The notes below the pieces were generated by a model, which made no database searches, was not told the origin of the DNA, and worked only from the letters and a program-made list of their open reading frames with translations. A program made the position numbers and the translations under genes. Shown piece by piece: positions 20,561 to 31,462 of a stretch of DNA of 34,074 nt (the first letter of the stretch is position 1; the number at the start of each line of letters is the position of its first letter). This DNA comes from Glomus cerebriforme (taxonomy: Eukaryota; Glomeromycota; Glomeromycetes; Glomerales; Glomeraceae): NCBI GenBank assembly GCA_003550305.1, contig QKYT01000107.1, positions 212,978-247,051 on the forward strand, given 5' to 3'.

Positions 20561-21190
20561 TACATTTAATGTTTCAATCACTTTATCTGTAAGATAGTAA
20601 TATGTGCGTGAATGTAAAACACTTTTAAGTTCTTATAATTATTGTTCCTTCATAGATTAGGAATTCGAAAAAAGGTGATTATATGATGATCACATGCACT
20701 TATACTCGTGATATTCCGTGAATAACCTTCACTTTAAGTAAATATTTAATTCATTCAAAAGTTTCTTAATCCCGAACTGATTGCATGTTTTTTATTATCC
20801 ATTACAGTAAAGAAATTTTTTAAATTTTATCCAAGCTAATGCTGAAGCATTTATTGATTCGAAATGATTGATAAAAACTGATGTAACCTTATCTTTTACT
20901 TCCATATGCATGGATTCCTGAATTGGAAGTAAAATAATGAATATGGCATACACTTTTACATTTTGTATCCCATTTATTTCTACAAATAGAAATGGAAAGA
21001 TTACAATTAAAGATTTTTTTGTAAAGTATATCCGGATTCTGGATATTATTATCCGTTGTTCGTAGTACAACTTTATTTCAACACTATTTATACACTCTCA
21101 AAACGTATTGTAAAAAGCCCAACATTACTCATTTCTCCAAACCACTATATCTTGAAGAAACTCGAGAACATAAATTTTCAACAAAAAAAA
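20561..21190. other. Intergenic region and 5' region of the alpha-kinase gene
   Basis: Contains cgtgatattccgtgaa (20707-20722), an exact repeat of 14740-14755. A minus-strand frame at 20795-21070 is weak. The in-frame extension upstream of the chosen alpha-kinase start (Met at 21056) is probably 5' leader: it is AT-rich and unlike the domain that follows. Confidence 0.4.
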
Positions 21191-22900
21191 ATGGACACCG
21201 AACTCGACATGGGTAAATACGGCGTTTCATCTAGCCGCAGTAAAAAAAAGGCTGGTTCTCAAGCTTCCGGTTGGAATGTAGAAGATAATTCTACCGCAAC
21301 ACTCATATCTGACTTTAAACGCCTGAATATCGACAAAGAACGTCTTGAACGCTATGCTGATGAGGCTGGAGACGCACGTTATGCAAGCAAGATTAATACA
21401 AAAAAGTTACGAGAAAGTTCTATATCAAAAACGCTTGCCAATATTGACCTCTCGATGCAAGTGGACCTCTGCTTCGTATTGGATTGCACTGGTTCCATGG
21501 GAAGACATATCGCTGCCGCTAAAGATTGTATCCTACAAGTGGTAAACTACATGGAACGCACAAACCCAAGCATTAAACTCTGGGTTGGTTTCTGTGGTTA
21601 TCGTGACCACTGCGATTCCTCCAAGCGGATACAAATTTTTAATTTTACTAACTCGTATTCACAATTCAAACGCTACATATCAAATGAAGTACCAGCAACA
21701 GGTGGTGGAGATGAACCAGAAGACGTTTTAGGTGGCCTTAACGCAGCAGTAAATAACATGAACTGGCGTCACACTACCCGCGTTCTTCTTCATGTAGGTG
21801 ACGCTCCACCTCACGGTCGTCGTTTCACTTCTCTAAGTGACAGTTATCCACACGGAGATCCCAATGGTCTAACCGCAGAAAGTGTATTAGGAAAGATGAA
21901 ATCAGCAAATATTATTTACTATTTCGGGAAGATTACAGATAAAACTGATAAGATGCTCCGTGTATTCAGTAGCATAATTGGTGAATTCCCTGTGTTTGAG
22001 CTTAGCACCATAGGTGGGGATCCGAATGCGTTAATCAACAAATTTTTTAAAGCTACCTGTACGGCTATCGCCTCCTCAGTCTCACTAACTAGCACTATGG
22101 AGAAGGGTGCTAAAGGTGTTTACATGCAACAGAAAAAGAAACTTGAAATGGACCCAAATCAACCTAAATGGCACACTCTCCCAGTCGAAACCGGAAAAGT
22201 TTCATATTATCGTCTACCAGAAAGCCTGTCCGATATCAAAAATCCGGATTATTTCACGAACAAATCGAACCTTATCAACCAAAACTTTTCTTATAAACGC
22301 GCTCCAAAACCATTCTCTGTTGGCGCTGAACGATATGCATATTATGCTCTTAACGTCACTAATGGGGCTTCCGATAAAAATGTTATGAAAGAATACCTCG
22401 ACGTAGGAAAAAAAGCTAATTCTATTGAACGATACCTTGAGACTGTAGAAGTTTCCACTGTCGCTCATTTCCTCTCATTGAAGTTCAATTCGGCCGCTGA
22501 ACGAGTTGATATTCATAGGAAGGTAAAATTCCTAAAAGTGCAACTTTTGCGCAAAACTTCTGGTTCCGATACTCGATGTTACACAGTAGAACGGTTGTTT
22601 AACGGTGCGGAGTTTAAACGATTTAATGTTAATAGTGGAGTGATCACAGAGTTCCATTCCACCCTTGAAGCGTTCGCGCATTTCACCTATGAACATACAG
22701 GAGGTTATTTGGTAGTTTATGATCTACAAGGAATAGAACTTGAGGATAAGTTCTTGTTAACAGATCCGGCGGTACACTGTACTGATTCCTTAAGGTTTGG
22801 GAGAACAAACCTCGGGAAGAAAGGCATTGAGAAGTGTTTCTTAGCGAATCATAAGTGTAGCAGTGTTTGTCAGAAGTTAGGTTTGACGCCAAGATCATAA
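21191..22900 (+). CDS. vWA domain / alpha-kinase protein (VwkA-like)
   Basis: Single exon of 569 residues, with a less AT-rich composition than its surroundings. A von Willebrand A domain spans about 90-295, with a MIDAS-like VLDCTGSMG (D98, T100, S102) and GGGDEPEDVLGGL. It is followed by an atypical alpha-kinase domain (about 360-569): the ATP lysine is probably K400 in NVMKEYLDV, with VYDLQGIELEDKFLLTDPAVH carrying D511, Q513 and D525, and the zinc site H529, H554, C556 and C560 (NHKCSSVC). The layout matches Dictyostelium VwkA and fungal relatives, serine/threonine kinases linked to myosin II filaments or contractile vacuoles. The start at Met 21191 has purines before it and begins the conserved protein; an ATG at 21056 would add 45 residues. 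No truncation is seen. Confidence 0.9.
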   Translation: MDTELDMGKYGVSSSRSKKKAGSQASGWNVEDNSTATLISDFKRLNIDKERLERYADEAGDARYASKINTKKLRESSISKTLANIDLSMQVDLCFVLDCTGSMGRHIAAAKDCILQVVNYMERTNPSIKLWVGFCGYRDHCDSSKRIQIFNFTNSYSQFKRYISNEVPATGGGDEPEDVLGGLNAAVNNMNWRHTTRVLLHVGDAPPHGRRFTSLSDSYPHGDPNGLTAESVLGKMKSANIIYYFGKITDKTDKMLRVFSSIIGEFPVFELSTIGGDPNALINKFFKATCTAIASSVSLTSTMEKGAKGVYMQQKKKLEMDPNQPKWHTLPVETGKVSYYRLPESLSDIKNPDYFTNKSNLINQNFSYKRAPKPFSVGAERYAYYALNVTNGASDKNVMKEYLDVGKKANSIERYLETVEVSTVAHFLSLKFNSAAERVDIHRKVKFLKVQLLRKTSGSDTRCYTVERLFNGAEFKRFNVNSGVITEFHSTLEAFAHFTYEHTGGYLVVYDLQGIELEDKFLLTDPAVHCTDSLRFGRTNLGKKGIEKCFLANHKCSSVCQKLGLTPRS

Positions 22901-24187
22901 TTCAATATATATATATATATATTTATTTTTTGCCACATTTGTATTTCTTTTCTTTCAAAGTTTCTTACATAATGTATAAATAAACTTAAACATATTTCCA
23001 TAATAAGACAAAAGTGCATTTATATTGTATTAGTTTAAATGGAATTATAAAAATAGATGCGGGAGATAATATTAGCATAAGCTAATATAATAGCATTATT
23101 TTTAAAGTTGAATCTTCGGAAGTCAGATCTGATCCTCATTACTAATATTTTTACTGCGGCTTTAGCCATTTGCAAATCGTAGGAAAAATACGGCTCAAAA
23201 AGTGGGAATAAGACATCGATACTAATTTGTATATTGTGATTTATCCATGTACTTCACATAAAGCAATGATAACCTTTGTAAATGGTTGCTCTATTCAGAA
23301 ATTTAAGGGAGTTTGGATATGATATCATTTTCACAATTGTTTTGAATCTTAATTGAAGCTTCCAATTATAATATAAACGCTTATTGCGGGGCAATGACAC
23401 TTACATTCCTAGATTTCTTACTGTGAAAGCATAAAAGGGTCATTGTTTCGCTTCACCCATCACAAGTAATATCAGATATAATAACTAATTTTTTTTTATC
23501 TGAAAATATAAAATATGTCCAATCAAAATCTCAGAATTCTTACAATTTTTAATTCTTGTCAGTGAGTTGTTATTCGCTGAGAAGATTTTGTGAGCGGAGG
23601 CAGGATAAACATAAAAAACAACATGTCTGCCAAATATAGTACAATGAAAAACAGCAGGGGGGATTTTTATCGTCAGAAAGCAATTCTCCAATGAGCTTCT
23701 CGCACGTGATTATGAAATCAATTCGGCAAATAATCCAAAATTAATAAATTTAGCTATCTGTTATTAAATTTTACATAAGTGATAAACGTCGTACCATTAA
23801 TTTTTTGTTAGACATTCCTGGACCAATCAAATTCAGAGAGGTGAAAATTCTTCAAGTCTCGTGACCAAAAAATATGATGTAATTAACTAATGAGTATCAA
23901 TATTGTTAGCATGGTCCTGATTTTATACGCTTTAATTTTAATTAAATATAAAACATTTATTATCACAAAATATACAAAAATATTGCCATAAACTTAGCCA
24001 ATTCTTATATTATTAAAGCATACTAAACTTAATGTCATATAACGTAAATTTTTTTTTTTTTTGCCAGTTACTTAAATTGCCAATTTTCGAGAAATAATTT
24101 AATTAGTCCGAGAAAGATTTAAAAATAGTAGATATACTGTATATATGAAAATTTAAACTTTGCAATGATGAATCTAAATTGCAAGAG
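22901..24187. other. Intergenic, no gene seen
   Basis: A short (AT)n run follows the stop at about 22904-22922. The rest is AT-rich with short frames only. I see no paired terminal repeats and no RNA gene. Confidence 0.5.
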
Positions 24188-24994
24188 TTATTGATTAAAC
24201 CGAGAGTTATCTGTAATACCAGACTGATCGACATGTGCATTTTGAGCATTTAAAGAACCCCTGCCAGCAGATGTTCTATAATGCAATGCAGAACAAGAAA
24301 GTGAACGAGAATGACGACTCTGTTGAGGAGAAGAATTAATAACAACATGATCATCTCTATTATTAATTACATTATGTCTACAATTTGGCACATGATAGGG
24401 GTGATGTCTCCGAGTTCTTCTATCATGATTATTATTTGATTGTTCGTTCTGTCGTGATTTTTGATTTAAATCCGGCGGAAATTTTTGTCTTACGGTTATT
24501 TCGAAACCAGACACTTCAATTTTAAGGAGTTCATAACTCGTTTTTGGCGAATTGACGTGTAAATCATCATCTTGTGAAGAAAAGTTTGACAGAGGATTCT
24601 GATTATTATACGTAGGAGAATACTCATTAACAGTTTTATTGTACTGTAAAGATGCAGAACGACCATTATTTGCACTACCAATATCTTGTGGTGCAGTAGA
24701 AGAACTGTATTGTTGCGTTCTAGGGGTAACATGGCCGTTAATTACATTACCAACATCTTGTGGTGAAGTAATATATTGTTGCATTGAATGAGAGTATTGT
24801 GGTGAAGAAATCTGATCAATAGAGGATTGATCTGGAACCGTTGTAGGTGCACTTTCGAAAGTGGAATAACAATTAGCGCAATCACAATGAGAATTTACAT
24901 CATCAATATTGACTGATGGTTGTAAATCATCAGAATAATCGTTAAATCCATCATTGTTATTAATGATTTCATGTTCTATGTTATTATGATCCAT
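24188..24994 (-). CDS. Uncharacterised Asn/Ser-rich protein, local paralogue family
   Basis: Single exon of 268 residues. I do not recognise a known domain. The N-terminus (MDHNNIEHEIINNNDGFNDY) is acidic and Asn-rich, followed by a CDCANC cysteine cluster (about 38-43) and two imperfect repeats around SPQDVGNVINGH and APQDIGSANNGR. A short ordered-looking motif IEVSGFEITVRQKFPPDLNQ (about 157-176) comes next, then a His/Arg/Asn/Ser-rich tail (DRRTRRHHPYH). There is no signal peptide or membrane segment. The GFEI motif and the M(D/N)HN start are shared with the broken gene at 27200-27602, so this is a duplicated, probably lineage-specific family. The mostly disordered composition suggests a regulatory or scaffold role; that is a guess. 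Confidence 0.65.
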   Translation of the reverse strand: MDHNNIEHEIINNNDGFNDYSDDLQPSVNIDDVNSHCDCANCYSTFESAPTTVPDQSSIDQISSPQYSHSMQQYITSPQDVGNVINGHVTPRTQQYSSSTAPQDIGSANNGRSASLQYNKTVNEYSPTYNNQNPLSNFSSQDDDLHVNSPKTSYELLKIEVSGFEITVRQKFPPDLNQKSRQNEQSNNNHDRRTRRHHPYHVPNCRHNVINNRDDHVVINSSPQQSRHSRSLSCSALHYRTSAGRGSLNAQNAHVDQSGITDNSRFNQ

Positions 24995-27199
24995 TATTTT
25001 TTTCTTTTTTTTTTTTTTTTTGATAAAGATATTAAGTTGTAGAATTTTGGAAAATTTTTGAAAAAAAAAGAACTACTTATAATAGAAACTATATATTAAA
25101 TAATAGTTATCGCATGGTAACTTCATATATAATTTGTATATACGAATTTTGTTGTTTGAATTTTTTTTTTTGGAAAAAAAAGAATTGATCGTCTAGTTGT
25201 ATGCACTACTTTGATTTATAATTGGTGTGAATCACGCATATAAATTATCTGTTATCTTTATTAACCAAAAACGGCAAAAGGATTATCGCGCGGTTATCAT
25301 GTGTTTTACTGCGCCATTAAATAATTGAAAAGTTGATCTTATTTGATCTTAGCATATAATTAAGCATACTTGTGCATAAGGTTGGATCAATAAACAAAAA
25401 TCATCATTAAATAAGTTAATTTATTTATGGAATGTTTATACAAATATAGAAAGATAAATGATATAAATGATTAATAAATAATTTTGTCGATTCTCGTATC
25501 GTCAATGGATAATCTCAGATTATATAGTCACAAAGTCATAAGGCTCACGCGTAATCACAGTCACGGGATGTTGTAGTCTATTTAGTGTAAAATAATAATG
25601 TTTTTGATGTTGTATAAAATTATTCAAATGGGCACAAAAGTTATATTAATATAATAAGCAAAAGATTTTTGAGGTCAATTATACATGTTAAAAGTCGGAT
25701 ATCCTTCAAGTATTAGTTTTACGTGTTAATTCAATGAACTCCCGATCGAATTTTCTTTTGTGATTTATTATTTATTTGTGAGATATGACTTGCACGAATG
25801 GTTTATGAATACTCAAATTTTGTTGATAATATTCCTAATTTTTTTTACCTTATCTCATTCCTCAATCCCAGATCCCTGTTAATGAACCAATCACTCGTAT
25901 TCACTCGCTTATGGTGTAAAATAGATAGTAGATCAGGGGAGGTGTACATTCTTATTAATAAAATAATAATAGCATAGAGTACATTTCCATTGCCGGATTT
26001 ATGAAATTGAGTCAATCAATATGATTAATTCTGCATCGAAAAATACGTAATAATATTTTTCTTAATAATAAAGAATTTATGCGATAAGCGATTGGTTCAT
26101 AATTATTATTAAGGATTATAAATGTTTAAATTTTAAATTTTTTTTTAAAAGAAAGTTCTTTCTTTTAATTGGGAATTTGGGAAATTTGTTTTATAATAAT
26201 ATTTGTTGTAAATACTGTATGTCAGAGCATTGTTCAAAAAAAAGTCAAATTATGCAATCATCTTTAATTTGTCATTTCTGCAAATTAAACAAAAACTGAT
26301 TGGACCGAAATAAATAAAATATTTTTACTAAATATATCTTCACAAGATCAGCGCAAGTAATAATAATCGATTATGTTTCAATGTGTTATATATATGTTTG
26401 ATATTGAACATAAAAAGTAAAATAAAATAAACTTATTTATACTGGTATAGCCTCTTTATTTCTGAATTTTAAATATATTTCAAGAGGAGGAATCTGGGAA
26501 ATATATTTCGCTTCAGTTTAATCTGTGAACATTTCATTAATAGTAATTAAAAAAAAGGGGGGAATTTTTTTTCCGATCCATTTATGTTGTGTATCATTTC
26601 GACTTTCATTACAGTAAACGAGATTTACCTTAGCGTCGTCATTTATTGTTTGTTTGTTACCTTAAAAAGGAAAAAAGCAACTTAAACCTTTTGTTAGAAA
26701 TTTATATTATGTAATACGGCATTGCGGCATGCTTTAAACCGACATTTCACCTAGAGTTCATGAAATTTGGTTTAACATCGGGATTATACTTGCCGCTCAT
26801 ACCGTTGGGAATCTTTCATTTCCCATTATTTCATCTCATTTACATCGTAGTCTCGTGTCATCACACAGTTACAAAAGTTTCCGTTTGGGTGTTTTGGGAT
26901 GGGATTTAGTATGAAGAGCAAAATAATTGGGATATGTACGTATCCCGAGACAACTCATTTGTTAATAAATTTATTTATTTGATAAATAACAACATAAATT
27001 TTTCAAATAACGCGAAATTTTTATAAATATTATATAATAAACTAACTAATAATAATATGAAATTGAGATTGATTGATTATTATAAATATTAGAATTTGCA
27101 TAACTTCTGCTAGTAGAATTTCCATCAATACTTGAGATTTTGATTTAATTGTGATAACATAATAGGAACAGAAGAATAAGAATTAATAGAAGAATAAGA
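24995..27199. other. Long AT-rich intergenic stretch, no gene seen
   Basis: About 2.2 kb between the two paralogues. It holds only short frames, homopolymers, and no inverted repeat pair or RNA gene that I could recognise. The first 100 bases next to 24994 are poly-T/poly-A rich, as expected for the upstream region of the minus-strand gene. Confidence 0.5.
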
Positions 27200-27602
27200 T
27201 TATGCATTTAAATTCATGATCGGATTAGATTTCGATCTAATAATGATTTCAAATCCAGGAATTTCGAAAGACATCACATTGATTTACTTGTGATTGAGGA
27301 GAATTCAAGGACATGTTTGATGAGTTAACAGGATGTGATAGTCCATTAGTGTTACAGTTGACATATTGCGGTGTATAAGAACTATCTTGCAATGAAGTCG
27401 CATTAACTGTATTGAAAGCATTTACGAGAGGTGCTTGAAAAATATCATTATTAATCATGACTGGAAGAGGAGTCAATGTAGTATTACAATAAAATTGATT
27501 ATTATCATCAGTCAGTTGTTGTTGAAAACCATTGGAATAATTATAAAAAAATCCAGTCATATCGAATCCGATATCATTAGGATTACTAAAATTATGATTC
27601 AT
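27200..27602 (-). pseudogene. Frameshifted paralogue of the 24188-24994 gene
   Basis: A frame from Met 27602 (MNHNFSNPNDIGFDMTGFF...) reads 117 residues to a TGA at 27249. From about 27275 another frame (+1) carries MSFEIPGFEIIIRSKSNP and ends at TAA 27200-27202. That second segment matches the IEVSGFEITVRQKFPP motif of the neighbour, so one base has been gained or lost between 27275 and about 27290. I see no intron that would join the frames. It is Asn/Ser/Gln-rich and uncharacterised. Either the gene is broken or the assembly has a one-base error. It lacks the His/Arg tail of its paralogue. Confidence 0.6.
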
Positions 27603-28217
27603 TTTCGGATTATAATAAAAATGCGCAAAAATATTTGTGTGAAGTGTTAATAAAAAATTTAGAGTTTTTTTTTTTTTGTGGAGTGAAATTGATTCAGGAC
27701 TTCAGGTAGTCTTTTATAATAAGACCCCGTATTAAGAAGCACTACATTTTTGGTATTTTAATATTTTATGATGAGATTAAAAAGATTTTAGAAAATTCGC
27801 ACATTATCTAATATGAGCATTTTATGAATCTATAAATGGAAAATAAAAGAATGTCGATCACTTACAATATAAAAAAAAATTTTATTTATACAGACTTCTT
27901 TAACAGTAATTTTGTATTGTCAACTTACATTATCAACAAATCTCATTAGCTTACCTTTTATGATTGTTTCTTTTTAACGGATCAAAATGGAAAAGTAAAA
28001 GATGAAACTCTTGTAGTAGGAGAAGAAAAAAAGTTCCAAAAAGAGTAGAGACCCCGTTCTCGTACTAACCAGATCAAGTTGTTGTTTTCTCTTTTTGATC
28101 GTCACCAGGGATGACAAAAAAACGTTTTAAATAATATATATTTTATTATACAATTCATGATTGCAATAGAAATAATGTGTAAATGGAATGCCAATTTTTT
28201 ATCTACATTTATTTTAA
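27603..28217. other. Intergenic, no gene seen
   Basis: AT-rich upstream region of the frameshifted paralogue. No protein-like frame, inverted repeat pair or RNA gene is apparent. Confidence 0.4.
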
Positions 28218-28402
28218 CTAATGATTTGCATATTGAAATCTTCCGAACTTGTTGAGTCCAAAGGAAAGTCTTGTACATTTCGCTAAATGATCATTTAATC
28301 GATCAATTAAATCAATAATGTCATTTCCGTAATAGTTACATCATTGAAGTGTTCTTCGATCACGTTCATCAACAAGTGTTTACGAATATCTTCTAATGGT
28401 CA
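28218..28402 (-). pseudogene. Decayed coding fragment, family unknown
   Basis: On the minus strand one frame reads VDERDRRTLQ, a TGA (28341-28343), then CNYYGNDIIDLIDRLNDH followed by LAKCTRLSFGLNKFGRFQYA, to a TAG at 28218-28220. A TAA at 28380-28382 interrupts the upstream end. The amino-acid pattern is far from random for AT-rich DNA, so this is a relic of a real protein, but I cannot name it. Confidence 0.5.
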
Positions 28403-29432
28403 TCTTTACGAGACAATTTTTAAGCTAAATCAACGCTTAGTAAGCTACTTAGAAATATATTTATTTAAACAAAAAATCTTTAAGAATGGTGGTTAAAATA
28501 CGTGCCATATACAACAATTTTGTTTTTGCCTTTAATTTTTTAAATTGTCTGGGAATTATTACATAATATACTGTATACCATCACCGATACTATTCAAAAA
28601 ATTAATCTAAATTGAGGCCCAAAATAATAAACTTTGAGCCAAAATTACTTTATTAGTATCAGGGCATTTCTCAAAAATAATAATATCCCGGTATCTCGCG
28701 AGATATTTTGATCATTATGGACTTGATTATTTGAAATTGACTAAATAAATCTCTCTTGCATATACAATTCTAAAATTATTGTAAACTCAATAATCAAACA
28801 GTTAAAAGTCCCCATCCAGTCCACAAAGTCAAGAAGTGCAAAAAAAAAAAAAAAAATTATAAAAGACGCATTTTTAATTTTAAAATTCAAAATATGAAAT
28901 ATATGCTAGAATTTATATCACGGAAAATTAATTTTGTTTTCCGTGATTTTCATCTACAACACATACAAATAAAGGTTAATTACAATAATAAATTGCATTA
29001 TTATTTATTTATTTTAATATTTTAAAATGAGCCAATTAACTCAGTGGCGTTGATTTATTTAACCAGCCTCAACTGTCCCAGCCGTGGCACTCACCAATGT
29101 AAGTCTTAACCATAGACTTTATTTCAACAAATAAATTTAAGGAGTAAATTTTCTTGGCATTATTCTAAAAAAAAACCAAGGTTACCTTAAATGGATTTTG
29201 AATATGCTATATAATTATTACAATGTTGGTGAGTTTATGCACAATATCTCCGGACCCCGATTGCCACAATTTGAAATCTCAACCAACCATTTTTTCGATT
29301 TAAAAGGAATTCAATTCGCGCCACATCTTTATGAATTTTTAATTTTTTTCTTTTTTTTCAATTCTACCTTTATACAAAAAGAAATTACAAAAAGAAATTA
29401 ACCTAGATACTTTTTTTTTTTTTCTCTGAAGT
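28403..29432. other. Intergenic, 5' region of the C2 gene, with a hairpin
   Basis: A perfect 11-bp stem, atcacggaaaa / ttttccgtgat, with a 9-nt loop lies at 28917-28947, about 490 bp before the C2 start codon. No gene is visible. A pyrimidine tract (T13, then tttctc) just before the ATG may be the leader. Confidence 0.4.
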
Positions 29433-31117
29433 ATGTCTGAACAAAAAAAACTTGGTACACTTGTAGTTGTTGCCATAGAGGCTGTAAGTATTTTACTCTT
29501 ATTGCAGAGTAAATAGTTTAGAATAAAAATATTCAGTTTGATATACACTTATTTTAACTGTTTTTAAATAACTTATTATATTTTACCTTTCTTTATTTAT
29601 ATAACTTAGAGAAATTTAAGTACTCGTGATATTATTGGAAAAGGAGATCCGTTTGTTGCTTTTCATTTAGATGGAGATTCAAAAAGAACAAAGGCAGAAA
29701 AAAGGGGTGGTCAACACCCTAATTGGGACGAAGAAGTACGGTTTAATGTTATGAAGAATACCTCAAAGAGAATGAAGATTCAGGTGTTTAATGAAGATAA
29801 ACGAGAGCCTGTTCTTATTGGTGACTCTACCTTAGATTTATCACAAGTTTTAGATAAAACAGAATGGGATGGTAATTTAAAGATTTTAAAATAATTTATT
29901 TTATATTTTATTAATTAATTCAATTAAATTAATTAAATTCTAAAATTATTTTAATTATAATAGCATGGCATCAAATTAATTATCGTAATAAATATGCTGG
30001 TGAAGTTTCGCTCGAGATGACATTTTATTATGACGTAAGTAGTTTTTTAAAATTGAACAAAGATTTTACAAAGATTATAATAATAATTAATTTTATAAAT
30101 TATAAATAGGAACCTCCACCACAAAAATATCCACCTACACATCATAATTCTTTACCTTCCCAACAACAAAACCAACCACCAAATTCTTATCCAAGTGCAA
30201 CGTCTCATCCACCACCTAACCTTGCTGCTCCAGTTACGAGCAAAGCACCTTCATCTGCCCCACCTGGACCTGGTTATCCGCCTTCAAATGTTTATCCTCC
30301 TCCTAATTCCACATCTCCTTCAAATGTTTATCCTCCTCCTAAATCCACATCTCCCCCAAATGTCTATCCTCCTAAATCCACATCTCCCCCAAATGTCTAT
30401 CCTCCTAAATCCACATCTCCTTCAAATGTCTATCCTCCTAATTCTACATCTCCTCCTCAATCTCAACAACCACAATTCTTTGGTCCTCAACGAACACAAT
30501 CACCTGTTTCTTCTCAATATCCGCCAGTGGTAAACATATAATTGATGAAATTTTTTTTAAAATTTTTTGACTATATTTTGTTAATTAAATGTTTTTATTT
30601 TATTTTTGATTAGTCATCTTCAGGATATCCTCAACAATCACAAGCTTATCCTCCTGTTTATCCACCGGTATCTTCTCCACCTTTTAGACCAACTGTTGCT
30701 TCTCCTCAACAAGATAGTTCTCAAAGTATAAATTTAGCTTTTCCGGTACCAATTCCAACTCCTGCTTCCAATTCAAATGAATTTTTAGCATTTAATGGAT
30801 ATCCTCGACCACCAAGTGGTTATCAGCAAGGTTATCCACCTTATAATGGTCCTTATCCGCCAAATAATAATCCTTATCCACCAAGTAGTAATCCTTATCC
30901 ACCAAGTAGTAATCCTTACCCACCAAGTAGTAATCCTTACCCACCAAGTAGTAATCCTTATCCACCAAGTAGTAATCCTTACCCACCTAATAGTAATTCG
31001 TACCCACCTAATAATAATTATCCTCCGCCAACTGGTGGAAATGTATATCCACCACCTCAAAATACCTATAATCAAGGTTACCCACCAAATCCTTATCCGC
31101 CAAGTGGTCCTTATTAA
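29433..31117 (+). CDS. C2-domain protein with proline-rich repeat tail (Inn1/Fic1-like layout)
   Basis: Five exons, 29433-29483, 29610-29871, 29964-30034, 30110-30529 and 30614-31117, encode 435 residues. Phases agree. Residues about 6-125 are one C2 domain (LGTLVVVAIEARNLSTRD, GKGDPFVAF, HPNWDEEVRF, IQVFNEDKRE, LIGDSTLDLSQVL). D24 and D30 could bind calcium, so it may bind phospholipids. The rest is a Pro/Tyr/Ser/Asn-rich tail with PPxY-like and PxxP stretches. A single N-terminal C2 plus PxxP tail is the design of the fungal cytokinesis proteins Inn1/Fic1, which bind SH3 domains at the division site; plant SRC2-type proteins look similar. Function is inferred from layout. Exon 5 could alternatively start at 30623 (a second AG). 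Confidence 0.85.
30281..30451 (+). repeat. Coding minisatellite, 33/36-nt units
   Basis: Five in-frame units (36, 36, 33, 33 and 33 nt) encode variants of PSNVYPPPNSTS and PPNVYPPKSTS. The third and fourth units are identical, suggesting recent expansion. It lies in exon 4 of the C2 gene. Confidence 0.85.
30851..31018 (+). repeat. Coding minisatellite, eight 21-nt units
   Basis: Eight consecutive 21-nt units encode PYPPNNN, five PYPPSSN, PYPPNSN and SYPPNNN. The central units differ only by tat/tac. It lies in the last exon of the C2 gene. Confidence 0.9.
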
Positions 31118-31462
31118 TCTAGTATAATAATGAACGGACAATTATATTATTATATTATTATTATGTTAAATTTTTTAGTGTTAAATCAAAAGGCTTATAA
31201 CAAATTTATATAATATAGTTATTGTAAATTTCTCCTCATTAAATCTATTTATATAGAAATATTTATTATTTGTTTATACACATATATATACTTTTACACA
31301 TATTTATCTATTAAATTAAAAAAAATTCTGAATTATAATTACAATTGCGTATACATTATAAATTGTTTTTTTAAGAGTATACAAAATATATTTTATTTAT
31401 TTTTTATTATGTATTTTATTATATATTAGTATTAATGATATTAAATAGATACAATTAATTAA

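Noticed and set aside
20795..21070. Minus-strand 91-codon frame upstream of the alpha-kinase gene
   Set aside because: Some protein-like words (VFINHFESINASALAWIKF), but no partner exon, no recognised family and a poor start; could be a relic exon but not supported enough to annotate.
21056..21190. N-terminal extension of the alpha-kinase
   Set aside because: Continuous in frame, but composition differs from the protein and a well-placed ATG follows at 21191; kept as leader.
22107..22898. Several short frames on both strands within the alpha-kinase gene
   Set aside because: Shadows of a complete, motif-rich gene.
30195..30533. Open frame in another phase of the C2 tail, and minus-strand frames at 30785-31141
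   Set aside because: Shadows of the Pro-rich repeats; the spliced plus-strand gene explains the sequence.
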